A DNA stretch of 64,000 nucleotides from DATATV01 sp035551355 (GTDB lineage Bacteria; Actinomycetota; Actinomycetes; Mycobacteriales; Pseudonocardiaceae). Shown in pieces: positions 6,704-15,803 of the stretch. Each line of letters begins with the position of its first letter. The stretch's first letter is position 1. Below the pieces are notes generated by a model. The model had not been told where the DNA came from and did no database searches. It saw nothing but the letters and a program-made list of their open reading frames with translations. The DNA lies in the NCBI GenBank assembly GCA_035551355.1, contig DASZNF010000108.1, positions 62,001-126,000 of the forward strand, in the 5' to 3' direction. The position numbers and the translations under genes are program-made.

Positions 6704-8134
6704 GTGGTGCACGACGTCGAAACCCCGTCCCTGGCCGGGACGGCTCGGATCAATGGGCGGACCGCGTTGGCCACGCTGGTCTACCTCGGCTTCGCCCTGC
6801 AGTTACTCCAGGTCGGCGTGCTGCCGCTGCTGCCGGTGATCGGCCGCTCGTTGCACGCCTCGACCGTGTCGACCTCCTGGATTCTCACCGGCGAACTCCT
6901 CGCCGGGGCGGTGTTTCTCGCCGCGTTGACCCGGCTGGCCGATCTGATCGGCAAGAAGCCGGTGATCGTGCTGGCCATGGCGCTCGTGCTGGCCGGCTGT
7001 GTGATCGACAGCTTCGCCGACACCTTCCCGGTCCTCATGATCGGCCGGGTGCTGATGGGCGCCCAACTCCCCATGCTCGCCCTGCCCGAGGCCATCGCCA
7101 GCGACACCATGCCCCCGGCCCGCGCGCACACCGCGATCAGTTCCATCCACTCCGGCACCGGCCTCGGTATCGCGGCCGGGCTGTTGCTGGCCGCGATCAT
7201 CGGTGTGCACCCGCAGAACTGGCACCTGTTCTTCGTGGTCGCCGCCGTGGCCAGCCTGGTCGGCATCGTGGCCACCCTGGCCTTCGTGCGCGATTCGCCG
7301 GCCCGCGCCGGCGGCGGGCTGGACATTCCGGGCGCGGCCCTGCTCACCGTCGCGTTGGTGGCCCTGCTGCTCGGCCTGTCCGAGGGCCCGGCCTGGCACT
7401 GGGGTTCACCCCGGGTGATCGGGTTGCTGGCCGGTGGGTTGATCGCGGGCGCGCTGTGGTGGTGGCTGGAACGGAAGGTCCGGCATCCGCTGATCGACGT
7501 GGCCTATCTGACCCGCGCGGAGATCCGGTTGCCTTATCTGATGACCTTTCTGGTCGCGTTCGGTGTCTACGGCTCGCTGTCGGCGGTGACCCGGCTCGTG
7601 CAAACGCCGCTGGCCAGCGGGTTCGGCTACGGCTGGTCCAGTCTCACGGCGGGCTGGTTCGCGCTGCCGCAGGCGGTCGGCAGCCTGGTCGGCCTGGTCG
7701 TGCTGCGCACCGCGCGCCGTCGCGGACTCGTGCTCACCACGGCCATCGGCTGCGCCGCGATCACCATCGCGTTCGTTGGTTTCGCCGCCGGGCACGCGCA
7801 TCCGGTGCTGGAACTGGCCTCCCTCGGGGTCGACTCGATGGGTCTGGCCATCGCGCTGGCCGCCACCCAGCTGCTGGTGCTGAGCGTGGTCTCCCGCGCC
7901 GCATCCGGCATCGGGCTCGGGCTGTCCGTGGTGATGTACGCGATCGGCAACTCGGTGGGCAGTGCCGTGGTCGGGGTGTTCTTCGCCGGGCTCACCGGCC
8001 CGACCGGGCAACCCGCGCTCTCCTCCTACCTGGCCTCGTTCGCCGTGTGCGGGCTGCTGGCGCTGATCGCCTTCGGACTGTGTCAGCCACTGGCCCGGCA
8101 ACGAGCCGCGCGGGCCGAGGCGGTGGCGGTATGA
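6704..8134 (+). CDS. MFS transporter, DHA2 (14-TMS drug:H+ antiporter type)
   Basis: 476 aa with repeated hydrophobic helices throughout. The loop 'ADLIGKKPVIVLAMALVLAG' corresponds to the MFS loop 2-3 motif (normally G-x-x-D-R-x-G-R-K/R), and 'RVLMGAQLPMLALPEAIASD' is the helix 4-5 region. Family members export drugs or metabolites with proton exchange. GTG 6704 is used because an operator-like repeat covers the region before it; GTG 6647 would add 19 residues. It overlaps the next gene by four bases, so they are coupled and probably act on the same compound. Confidence 0.85.
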   Translation: MVHDVETPSLAGTARINGRTALATLVYLGFALQLLQVGVLPLLPVIGRSLHASTVSTSWILTGELLAGAVFLAALTRLADLIGKKPVIVLAMALVLAGCVIDSFADTFPVLMIGRVLMGAQLPMLALPEAIASDTMPPARAHTAISSIHSGTGLGIAAGLLLAAIIGVHPQNWHLFFVVAAVASLVGIVATLAFVRDSPARAGGGLDIPGAALLTVALVALLLGLSEGPAWHWGSPRVIGLLAGGLIAGALWWWLERKVRHPLIDVAYLTRAEIRLPYLMTFLVAFGVYGSLSAVTRLVQTPLASGFGYGWSSLTAGWFALPQAVGSLVGLVVLRTARRRGLVLTTAIGCAAITIAFVGFAAGHAHPVLELASLGVDSMGLAIALAATQLLVLSVVSRAASGIGLGLSVVMYAIGNSVGSAVVGVFFAGLTGPTGQPALSSYLASFAVCGLLALIAFGLCQPLARQRAARAEAVAV

Positions 8135-9120
8135 GCCGGATTTCGCTGACCCTGGCCTGCTGGGACTACGACCGCACCCAGGCTCTGGCCGAGGGCAGCA
8201 TCCGGCCCGAGGGCGTCGATCTGACCTATCTCTCGCTGCCGGTGGAGGAGACGTTCTACCGGATGATCCGGCACCGCGAGTTCGACATCGCGGAGATGTC
8301 CCTGTCCTCCTACGTGGTCAGCCTCGGCCAGGACGCGCCGTTCATCGCGATCCCGGTGTTCCCCTCGCGTTCCTTCCGGCACAACGGGATCTACACGCAC
8401 GTCGATTCCGGCCTGCGCACCCCGGCCGACCTGGCCGGGCGCACCGTGGGCATCGCCGAGTGGCAGCTGACCGCGAACGTGTGGATTCGCGGGATGCTTG
8501 CCGAACACCACGGCCTGCCGGTCGACGCGGTGCACTACCGGAAGGGCGGGCTGCACGATCCGGGCCGGGAGGAGAAGGCGGCGGTGCGGTTGCCCTCCGG
8601 CATCGATCTGCGGCCGGTCGGGCCGGGGGAGACGCTGTCGGAGTTGTTGCTGCGCAGAGAGATCGACGCGATCTACACCCCGCGCAGCCCACAGCCGTTC
8701 CTGGCCGGGGACCCCCGGGTGCGCCGTCTGTTCGCCGATCCGCGCACCGAGGAGGAGAACTACTTCCGGGCCACCGGGATCTTCCCGATCATGCACACCG
8801 TGGTGCTGCGCCGCGATGTATACGCCGCCCGGCCGTGGCTGGCCCGCTCGCTGTACAAAGCCTTCCAGGAAGCCAAAACCGCCGCGCAGCAACGACTGGC
8901 CGAGACGGCCGCGCCGTATTCGATGATCCCGTGGGCCCACACCGAGTACGCCGCGGCCCGGGAGCTGATGGGCGCGGACTTCTGGCCCTATGGCCTGCCC
9001 GGCAACGAAACCACGCTCACCACCTTCCTGCGCTACGCGCACGAGCAGGGCCTGGCCGAGCGGATGCTGTCCCCGGCGGAACTGTTCGCGCCGGAGACCC
9101 TGGACAGCATCCTGGTATAA
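8131..9120 (+). CDS. 4,5-dihydroxyphthalate decarboxylase-like protein
   Basis: 329 aa with a periplasmic-binding-protein type II fold but no signal peptide. 'LACWDYDRTQALAEG' at the start, 'FYRMIRHREFDIAEMSLSSY' and 'FIAIPVFPSRSFRHNGIY' match the family annotated as 4,5-dihydroxyphthalate decarboxylase (Pht5), which removes one carboxyl group from an aromatic acid in the cytoplasm. Its ATG overlaps the MFS stop. Together with the flavin monooxygenase and the pump it suggests a small aromatic catabolic unit. Members of this family have mostly not been tested, so the substrate is open. Confidence 0.7.
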   Translation: MSRISLTLACWDYDRTQALAEGSIRPEGVDLTYLSLPVEETFYRMIRHREFDIAEMSLSSYVVSLGQDAPFIAIPVFPSRSFRHNGIYTHVDSGLRTPADLAGRTVGIAEWQLTANVWIRGMLAEHHGLPVDAVHYRKGGLHDPGREEKAAVRLPSGIDLRPVGPGETLSELLLRREIDAIYTPRSPQPFLAGDPRVRRLFADPRTEEENYFRATGIFPIMHTVVLRRDVYAARPWLARSLYKAFQEAKTAAQQRLAETAAPYSMIPWAHTEYAAARELMGADFWPYGLPGNETTLTTFLRYAHEQGLAERMLSPAELFAPETLDSILV

Positions 9121-9126
9121 GGCTGG

Positions 9127-12100
9127 TCAGCCGGCGGACAGGGCGCTGATGCGCAGGAATCCGGCGGCCGTGCCCGGGGCCGGGCTGGTCATGGTCAGCC
9201 GGATCTCCGTGGTGCGCACCGGATCGAAGGCGATGGTGGTGGGCTGGTCGGACGCGTTCGCCCAACTGACCTGCTGGTGTGCGGCCGGCACGAAACCGGC
9301 GGCGGTGCGGTAGCTGACCGTGACACCGGCCGGCCGGGCCAGCGGCGCGCCGGTGGTGAAGTTCGCGGTGACCGTGCCGATTCGCTGATCTCCCGGCCAG
9401 GAAAGGGAAACCCAGTCGGTGGCCCGGGACACGCTGACCGCGTTGAGAGTCGGTGTGGCGGGCTTGTCGTAGTAGTTCGACCAGCCGGTGCTCGGATCGC
9501 CGTCGGTCATGGCCGCGGGCACGGTGTCCGGCGCACCCGAGTAACTGGCGTCCACCGCCGGGGCGGCCGCGGGTGCCGGGCCGGGGCCGGACATGCCCGA
9601 ACCGGGGCCATTGCGTTGTCCGGCGACCGATCCGGGCAGCGTGAGGGCGCCGGAGGACAGGCCGGGGGAGCTGGCCCGCACGGTGATCGGACCGCGTCCG
9701 GCGGTCGCGCCGACGACCGCGACAGCCAGGCCGCAACACGCGGGCGTGGTGGGCTCCTGGTAGCCCTGGGCGTTGTCCTGGCTGCCATTGTCCACTCCGG
9801 ACAGTCGTCCCGAGCCCTCGACGGTGAACCGGATTGTGTTGTCCGCGCTGGGCACCCGGACGCCGTGCGCGTCGACCACGGTGGCGATCACGAACGACAT
9901 GCTGCCGCCGGCCGCGCGGTCCGGGGTGAGCGTGACGGCGTGCGGGGCGCCCGCGGTGACCAGCTGGTCCCGGGCCACCTCGCGGCCGCCGTCCCGGGCC
10001 ACCGCGGTCAGGGTGCCCGGCGCGAACGGCACGGTCCAGGTCAGGTGCAGTTTTCCGGTGCTGCCGTTGGGACTGGTGTAGCTGCCCGAGGGGTAGTTGC
10101 GGTCGTCGCCGGTCGGCTCGGTGGTTTCCAGGTAGCCGCGGCCGTCAGTGGTCGTCTTGCGGTCGAACTGCTTGACTCCCAACGACTTTCCGTTCAGGAA
10201 CAGCTCCACCGTGGCCACGTTGGCGTACGCCCAGACCGACACCGGTTCGCCGGGCTGGTGATCGGTCCAGTTCATCGGGGTCAGGTGCACCATCGGCTCG
10301 CCCGACCACTGGCTGCGGAACACGTGGTAGGCGTCCTTGGGCAGGCCGGCGGTGTCCGTGGCGCCGAAGAACGAGGACTTCACCGGGAACACGTCATAGG
10401 GCGTCGGCTCGCCGATGTAGTCCTGTCCGGCCCACAGGAACTGGCCCTGGAAGAACTTGCGGTCCCGGTCCTTCTTCAGCGAGTACTCGCCGGACAGCGT
10501 CCAGGAGGCCAGGTTGTTGTCGTAGGAGGAGGTGGCCCGCTTGCCGGGCGTGTAGTTCTCCCCGGTGTTGAGCAACTGCGGGTCCTGGTAACAGCCGCGC
10601 GAGGAGGTCTCCGAGGAGGACTCGGACTCGAAGAAGAACTTGTCCGGATAGGCCGCGTGCAACCCGTCCAGCGACATCGCGGTGTTGTAGTTCAGGCCGA
10701 GGCCGTCCAGTTGCTTGAGGATGCCGTCCTGTGGGGAGCCGGGCGCGGGCACGCTGCGGTACTGGTCGGAGCCCATCACCACCGGACGGGTCGGGTCCAG
10801 TGACCGCACGGTGGCGATCAGCTTGGCCGCGATCGCCGGCCCGCCGGCCATCCAGGTGTCCGGGGTCTCGTTGCCGATCGACCACAACACCACGGCCGGT
10901 GAGTTCCGGTTGGCGCACACCATTTCGGTGATGTCGAACTGGCTCCATTGATCGAACCAGATGTGGTAGTCGTAGGCGACTTTCCCGCTGTGCCAGCAGT
11001 CGAACGCCTCGACCATGAGCAGGACACCCACCCGCTCGCACACCGCGACCAGCTCCGGCGCGGGCGGATTGTGCGCGGTGCGCACCGCGTTCACGCCCAT
11101 GCTCTTCATCAGCAGCAACTGCCGGGTCAGCGCGTCGGCGTCGATCACCGCGCCCAACGGCCCCTGGGTGGCGTGCAGGTCCACGCCCCGCAGCTTCATT
11201 TCCTTGCCGTTGAGCGAAAATCCTTCGTCTGGATCGAACACCGCGGTGCGCACGCCGAAGTCGGTCGTCGTGCTGTCCACCACCCGGCCACCGATCAGCA
11301 CATCGGTGCGCAGCTGGTAGAGGTGCGGGGCGTCGGTGGACCACGGGGCGGGCTTGGCCAGTCGCATGCCGGTCGTTGCGGTCGCGTTGCCCGACGCGGG
11401 CACGGCCACGGTGGTCGAGCCGGTGGCGACCGAATGCCCGGCCGGGTCCAGCACGGTGGTGCGCACCTGTGCCGACATCGCGGCGGTGCCGTCGTTGGCC
11501 AGCTGGGTGGCCACGTTCACCTGCGCGTAGCCGGGCAGGGTGGTGGCCAGGCCAGGGGTGGTGATGACGGTGCCGTATCGGGCCACGTGCACCGGGTCGG
11601 TGACGATCAGGTGCGCGTTGCGGTAGATGCCGCTGCCGGAGTACCAGCGGCTGCTGGGCAACTGGTTCTGCGCGCGCACGGCCAGCACGTTCGGGGTGAC
11701 GCCGTCGGTGTGCAGCAGCGCGGTGAGGTCGTAGTTGGTGCCGGTGTAGGCGTAGGGGTGATTGCCGAGCAGGGCGCCGTTGAGATACACGAAGGCGTCG
11801 GAGTAGATGCCGTCGAACTCGACCGAGATCCGCTTGCCGGCCAGCGACGACGGCAGCGTGAAGGTCTTGCGGTACCAGCCAAGGCCGCCCGGGAAGAAGC
11901 CGGTGGCGCTGCTGGTGTCGGCCTGCTGCACCGGGGCCAGTTCGATGCTCCAGTCGTGCGGCAGATCCACCGTGCGCCAGGCCGAATCGTCGTAGTCAGG
12001 GTCGGCGGCGTGCGCGTACGCGCCCGTGGGGTCGGTGACATCGGTGGTGTTGACCAGGGCGAACTTCCACTGCGCGCCGATGTTCGTGCTGCGTCCGGAC

Positions 12101-12249
12101 AGACCGGGGGACAGCCCGGCCACCGCGTCGGCGGCCCGGGCGGCGGGGGCGAAGGCGGAGGCCAGCGCGAGTGCGCCGAGCCCGGCGCCGACCCCGCCCA
12201 GCACCTGGCGACGGGACGGCGTGACAGGGGACGAGATTTTCCGATCCAT
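9127..12249 (-). CDS. secreted GH2 beta-galactosidase, multidomain
   Basis: 1040 aa. A twin-arginine signal is visible: 'SRRQVLGG' near residues 12-19, a hydrophobic stretch and 'ARA' near residue 39. Then follow a GH2 sugar-binding sandwich ('DLPHDWSIEL'), an Ig-like domain, a TIM barrel with 'WSIGNE' (acid/base Glu461), a nucleophile in 'FFESES' (Glu541 or 543), a DUF4982-like domain ('VWAYANVATVELFLNGKSLG'), a bacterial Ig-like domain and a C-terminal carbohydrate-binding-like domain after a Pro/Ala linker. It cleaves beta-galactosides or related plant glycans outside the cell. Starts at ATG 12249; no sugar transporter is adjacent. Confidence 0.85.
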   Translation of the reverse strand: MDRKISSPVTPSRRQVLGGVGAGLGALALASAFAPAARAADAVAGLSPGLSGRSTNIGAQWKFALVNTTDVTDPTGAYAHAADPDYDDSAWRTVDLPHDWSIELAPVQQADTSSATGFFPGGLGWYRKTFTLPSSLAGKRISVEFDGIYSDAFVYLNGALLGNHPYAYTGTNYDLTALLHTDGVTPNVLAVRAQNQLPSSRWYSGSGIYRNAHLIVTDPVHVARYGTVITTPGLATTLPGYAQVNVATQLANDGTAAMSAQVRTTVLDPAGHSVATGSTTVAVPASGNATATTGMRLAKPAPWSTDAPHLYQLRTDVLIGGRVVDSTTTDFGVRTAVFDPDEGFSLNGKEMKLRGVDLHATQGPLGAVIDADALTRQLLLMKSMGVNAVRTAHNPPAPELVAVCERVGVLLMVEAFDCWHSGKVAYDYHIWFDQWSQFDITEMVCANRNSPAVVLWSIGNETPDTWMAGGPAIAAKLIATVRSLDPTRPVVMGSDQYRSVPAPGSPQDGILKQLDGLGLNYNTAMSLDGLHAAYPDKFFFESESSSETSSRGCYQDPQLLNTGENYTPGKRATSSYDNNLASWTLSGEYSLKKDRDRKFFQGQFLWAGQDYIGEPTPYDVFPVKSSFFGATDTAGLPKDAYHVFRSQWSGEPMVHLTPMNWTDHQPGEPVSVWAYANVATVELFLNGKSLGVKQFDRKTTTDGRGYLETTEPTGDDRNYPSGSYTSPNGSTGKLHLTWTVPFAPGTLTAVARDGGREVARDQLVTAGAPHAVTLTPDRAAGGSMSFVIATVVDAHGVRVPSADNTIRFTVEGSGRLSGVDNGSQDNAQGYQEPTTPACCGLAVAVVGATAGRGPITVRASSPGLSSGALTLPGSVAGQRNGPGSGMSGPGPAPAAAPAVDASYSGAPDTVPAAMTDGDPSTGWSNYYDKPATPTLNAVSVSRATDWVSLSWPGDQRIGTVTANFTTGAPLARPAGVTVSYRTAAGFVPAAHQQVSWANASDQPTTIAFDPVRTTEIRLTMTSPAPGTAAGFLRISALSAG

Positions 12250-12624
12250 GGCTCCCTCGGCAAAGACCAGACATTCCCGCGCACAGCGCAACGGAAGTGA
12301 ACAGAACAGAACCATCGTGTCCGGCCGTGGACAGAAGTCAATGCGCCGGTAGGGCGACACCAGGTCGAACGGGTCGTCGAACGCGTCCTGGTGTTCGACC
12401 GGTCGACCGTCTGGCCCGATCCGGCCACGTCCGCGCGGGTACCGCCAGACGAAACGGGCCGCGCGGAGTTCACAGTGGACATTCCGGCGCGGTGCGATCC
12501 CCGACATCCAGGTCTTACCGGGACGGCACACGGCTGTCGTGCGCAACAGTTTCACTGGGCAGAACCAATTCCCCGTCAACCACAACGATTCCCGGTCAAC
12601 CCAGCCCACCCGGAAGGACCACCT
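12250..12624. other. 375-bp divergent intergenic region
   Basis: Lies between the beta-galactosidase (minus) and FNT channel (plus) genes and must hold both promoters. No gene seen. GGTCGAAC at 12363-12370 and GTTCGACC at 12393-12400 form a perfect 8-bp inverted repeat, with the self-complementary GGTCGACC at 12401-12408 beside it; this cluster may be a regulator site. Confidence 0.5.
12363..12408. promoter_or_regulatory. cluster of GGTCGA(A/C)C motifs
   Basis: An 8-bp inverted repeat (GGTCGAAC / GTTCGACC, 22-bp spacer) abuts a second palindrome GGTCGACC. Spacing and symmetry suit a dimeric or tetrameric regulator; none is identifiable nearby. Confidence 0.35.
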
Positions 12625-13476
12625 GTGCCCATCTCAGTGACCGCCGCGCTGTCCGATCAGGGGCAGGTGGCCGCAAGCAAGATCGAGGATCTCCGCCGCC
12701 CCGGCCGCTATCTGATCAGCTCCATGCTGGCCGGCGCCTACATCGGTGTGGCGGTGGTGCTGCTGTGCTCGGCCGCCGGTCCGCTGCTGGCGGCCTCCTC
12801 GCCGTGGGCCAAGCTCGTCGAGGGCCTGGTCTTCGGCGTCGCGCTGACCCTGGTCGTGTTCGCAGGCGCGGAACTGTCCACCGGCAACATGATGACCGCG
12901 GTGCAGGGCGTGCTGACCGGCCGCGCTTCCATCGGCGGCAGTGTCGCGCTGATCGTCGGTTCGTTCGTCGGCAACCTCGTCGGCTCGGTCGTGTTCGCCT
13001 GGCTGGTGCACGCCAGCGGCGCGCTGGGCGCGGGCGCCACCGCCGGGCACGTCGCCCCCGGCCTGTTCGCGCTGACCAGTCTGGTCAAGGCCAAGGCGGC
13101 GGAGTCGGCCTCGGCGCTGTTCTTCCGCGGCGTGCTGTGCAACTTCCTGGTCTGCCTCGCGGTGTGGATGGCCGCCCGGACCAAGTCCGACGGCGCCAAG
13201 CTGGCGCTGATCTTCTGGTGCCTGCTGGCCTTCGTAGGCTCCGGCTTCGAGCACGTGGTGGCCAACATGACCATCTACGCGCTGGGCATCTTCGAACACA
13301 TCAAGGACGCCACCATCGGCGGTTACGCGAAGAACCTGCTGTTCGTCGGGCTGGGCAACCTGGTCGGCGGCGGCCTGCTGGTCGGCGCGGCCTACGGCGT
13401 GCTCGGCCGCAGCCCGAAGTCCGGGTCCGAGGAGACGAAGCAGGAGGCCGAGGAACCGGCCGCGGTGCCCGCCTGA
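12625..13476 (+). CDS. formate/nitrite transporter (FNT) family channel
   Basis: 283 aa with six hydrophobic helices. The FNT signatures are plain: 'AGAELSTGNMM' in the second helix region and 'GVLCNFLVCLAVWMA' in the middle. FNT proteins form pentameric channels for formate, nitrite or hydrosulfide across the cytoplasmic membrane. Start is GTG 12625 after CGGAAGG. The C-terminus is a 20-aa charged tail (SGSEETKQEAEE). No nitrite reductase or formate enzyme lies nearby, so the ion cannot be named. Confidence 0.85.
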   Translation: MPISVTAALSDQGQVAASKIEDLRRPGRYLISSMLAGAYIGVAVVLLCSAAGPLLAASSPWAKLVEGLVFGVALTLVVFAGAELSTGNMMTAVQGVLTGRASIGGSVALIVGSFVGNLVGSVVFAWLVHASGALGAGATAGHVAPGLFALTSLVKAKAAESASALFFRGVLCNFLVCLAVWMAARTKSDGAKLALIFWCLLAFVGSGFEHVVANMTIYALGIFEHIKDATIGGYAKNLLFVGLGNLVGGGLLVGAAYGVLGRSPKSGSEETKQEAEEPAAVPA

Positions 13477-13492
13477 GTCCCGCGAACGCGAG

Positions 13493-13526
13493 CGGGCCGG
13501 TCCGGATCGACATCCGGACCGGCCCG
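13493..13526. terminator. bidirectional terminator hairpin
   Basis: Perfect 15-bp arms (CGGGCCGGTCCGGAT / ATCCGGACCGGCCCG) with a CGAC loop, between the convergent FNT and glutamic-peptidase genes. Confidence 0.85.
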
Positions 13527-13545
13527 TCGCCGCGCGGGGGAGCGG

Positions 13546-14292
13546 CTATCCGGTGTAGGACACGCTGAACCCGTCGCCGCTGGAGTTGGGCGCGGACGGC
13601 GTCGAGTACGTGGTGCCGTTCTGCACGAGCAGAATCTCGTCGTCGCTGGTCAGGCCGGGGCTGTTGCCGTTGACCTTGAGGTTGGAGAAGTCGAACGTGG
13701 AGAAGTCGGCGATCTGGGCGATGTTCCCGTTGATCTCCGGCGCCTCCTGGATGTATTCCACCGAGCCACCCGAGCCGCCGTACTGCTGCTGGGTGCTGAA
13801 GTTCTGGCCGGTGGTGTTGTCGGCGATGTTGATCGTCCAGGTGCTGCCGCTGTCCTGGGCGACCGAGGCGGTCATCGAATCACCGGGGGAGATGGTCATG
13901 CTGTCGATCGGCGTCTCCGCCGCGGGCAGGATCTCCCACCAGGCGTTGTAGTGGGCCGAGCCACCGGTGTAGTCGGCCTCGGTGCCGGTCTGGATCAGGT
14001 TGGAGTTGCCGTCGCCGTCGATGCCCACCCAGGCCGAGGAGTAGGTGTCCGAGCTGGACGCCGACACCGAGGGCACCGTCCAGGTGGCCTCGGCGCTGGT
14101 GTAGCCGCTACCGGTTTCGGCGTAGCCGGACCAGTTTCCGGACTGCTGGGCATTCTTGTTGTGCCCGACGACGTGGTCGGTCGCGTTGACGTGCTGGGCC
14201 GGTGCGGCCGCGCCCACAGCGGGCAATACCGCCAGTGCCAGGCCGGCGGCGACTCCGGCCAGCGCACCGGCGCGCAGGGATTTCAGGCCCAT
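13546..14292 (-). CDS. secreted G1-family glutamic endopeptidase (eqolisin-like)
   Basis: 248 aa. A Sec signal peptide is visible (basic start, hydrophobic stretch about residues 10-28, 'GAAAPA' cleavage region). The mature part has 'NWSGYAETG', 'EATWTVPSV', 'SAWVGIDGDGNSNLIQTGT', 'YNAWWEILP' and 'EYIQEAPEI', matching the Gln/Glu catalytic peptidases of family G1, which act at acid pH. The catalytic Gln is probably that in 'LIQTGT' and the Glu lies in 'EYIQEAPE'. ATG 14292 has GAAAGG upstream. Mature sequence is rich in Ser, Thr and Asn, typical of secreted actinomycete enzymes. Confidence 0.8.
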   Translation of the reverse strand: MGLKSLRAGALAGVAAGLALAVLPAVGAAAPAQHVNATDHVVGHNKNAQQSGNWSGYAETGSGYTSAEATWTVPSVSASSSDTYSSAWVGIDGDGNSNLIQTGTEADYTGGSAHYNAWWEILPAAETPIDSMTISPGDSMTASVAQDSGSTWTINIADNTTGQNFSTQQQYGGSGGSVEYIQEAPEINGNIAQIADFSTFDFSNLKVNGNSPGLTSDDEILLVQNGTTYSTPSAPNSSGDGFSVSYTG

Positions 14293-14553
14293 CTTGACAA
14301 GCCTTTCTCGTGGTCCACGCGCCAGCCGGAAAAGCGGACGCGGAACGATCGTGCGGCCGAAAATTGCCGATGGCAAGGAATTCCGCGATAAACCCGACTA
14401 TCGTCGGGGGTAATTGCGGCATATCGTGGAATCAATTGTCAAAGCCGTGAAAATTCACCCGCGGCAGCCATTGTGTGAAGATGAATGGTGCGACTCGTCG
14501 TTCGAAGTTCGTAAGAGTACGATCTAGTGGAGACCCCGAGCCCGAGGAGCGCC

Positions 14554-15651
14554 GTGAGCACGCTGTTCCAGCCCTACCGGCTGCGATCGCTGACCCTGCC
14601 CAACCGAGTGTGGCTGTCCCCGATGTGCCAGTACAGCGCGGCCGACTCCGGCCCGCGGACCGGCGCCCCCGGCGACTGGCACTTCGCCCACCTGGCCGGC
14701 CGGACGGTCGGCGGGGCCGGGCTGATCTTCACCGAGGCCGCCGCGGTCAGCCCGGTCGGCCGGATCAGCCCGTTCGACTTGGGCATCTGGAACGACCAGC
14801 AGGTGGCCGCGTTCCGCCGGATCACCGAGTTCGTGCGCGGCCAGGGCGCCCACGCGGGCATCCAGCTGGCGCACGCCGGGCGCAAGTCCTCCACCCGGCG
14901 GCCCTGGGACGGCGGCGGCCCGCTGCCCGAATCCGAGGGCGGCTGGACCGCGGTCGGGCCCAGCCCGCTCCCGTTCGACGAGGGCTACCCCGCCCCGCAC
15001 GAACTGACCGAGGCCGAGATCGGCGAGGTGGTCGCCCAGTTCGCCGGCGCGGCCTGGCGGGCGCTGGAGGCCGGGTTCGAGGTGGCCGAGGTGCACGGCG
15101 CGCACGGCTACCTGATCCACCAGTTCCTGTCCCCGCACAGCAACCACCGGACCGACGCCTACGGCGGCTCGTTCGACAACCGCATCCGGCTCGCGCTGCG
15201 GGTGGCCGACGCGGTGCGCGAGGTGTGGCCGGACGAGCTGCCGGTGTTCTTCCGGGTGTCGGCCACCGACTGGCTCACCGAGAACGACCAGGACGAGCGC
15301 ACCGGCTGGACCGCCGAGGACACCGTCGCGCTGGCCGCGCGGCTGCGCGAGCACGGCGTGGACCTGCTGGACGTGTCCACCGGCGGACTGGCGCCCCGGA
15401 CGCACATCCCGGTCGGCCCCGGCTACCAGGTGCCCTTCGCCGCGCGGGTGCGGGCCGAGACCGGGCTGCCGGTGGCCGCGGTCGGCTTGATCACAGAGGC
15501 CGAGCAGGCGGAGAAGATCGTGGCCAACGGTGAGGCGGACGCGGTGCTGATCGGCCGGGAACTCCTGCGCAACCCGTACTGGCCCCGGCAGGCCGCCCGC
15601 ACGCTCGGTGCCGAGCTGCCCACGCCGCCGCAGTACCTCCGCGCAATCTGA
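14554..15651 (+). CDS. NADH:flavin oxidoreductase, Old Yellow Enzyme (YqjM type)
   Basis: 365 aa TIM-barrel flavoprotein. 'PMCQYSA' (Cys25, Tyr27) is the YqjM-class active-site motif; 'HGAHGYLIHQFLSP' supplies the substrate-binding His pair, and 'SNHRTDAYGGS' follows. These enzymes reduce activated C=C bonds with FMN and NAD(P)H. GTG 14554 follows GAGGAGC at proper spacing; GTG 14527 would add nine residues. Monocistronic as far as can be seen; physiological substrate unknown. Confidence 0.85.
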   Translation: MSTLFQPYRLRSLTLPNRVWLSPMCQYSAADSGPRTGAPGDWHFAHLAGRTVGGAGLIFTEAAAVSPVGRISPFDLGIWNDQQVAAFRRITEFVRGQGAHAGIQLAHAGRKSSTRRPWDGGGPLPESEGGWTAVGPSPLPFDEGYPAPHELTEAEIGEVVAQFAGAAWRALEAGFEVAEVHGAHGYLIHQFLSPHSNHRTDAYGGSFDNRIRLALRVADAVREVWPDELPVFFRVSATDWLTENDQDERTGWTAEDTVALAARLREHGVDLLDVSTGGLAPRTHIPVGPGYQVPFAARVRAETGLPVAAVGLITEAEQAEKIVANGEADAVLIGRELLRNPYWPRQAARTLGAELPTPPQYLRAI

Positions 15652-15803
15652 TCTTTTGATCGGTCATTGGCGCGCTTCCTCCGCGCTTGCCGCCCCGTGA
15701 GGACCAAGGGTTCTCCGCTGAGTGACCAAGGACAGTGACGCCGCGGTCACGATTCGGATTTCCTTGCCGCGCAAGGTTTCTTTAACCGGAGGCGGAGGAC
15801 GGC

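Noticed and set aside
8131..9120. ABC transporter substrate-binding protein
   Set aside because: The fold is shared, but there is no signal peptide or lipobox and no permease or ATPase gene beside it.
15695..15740. repeated GACCAAGG upstream of the 111-aa membrane gene
   Set aside because: Two 8-mers without symmetry or conserved spacing.
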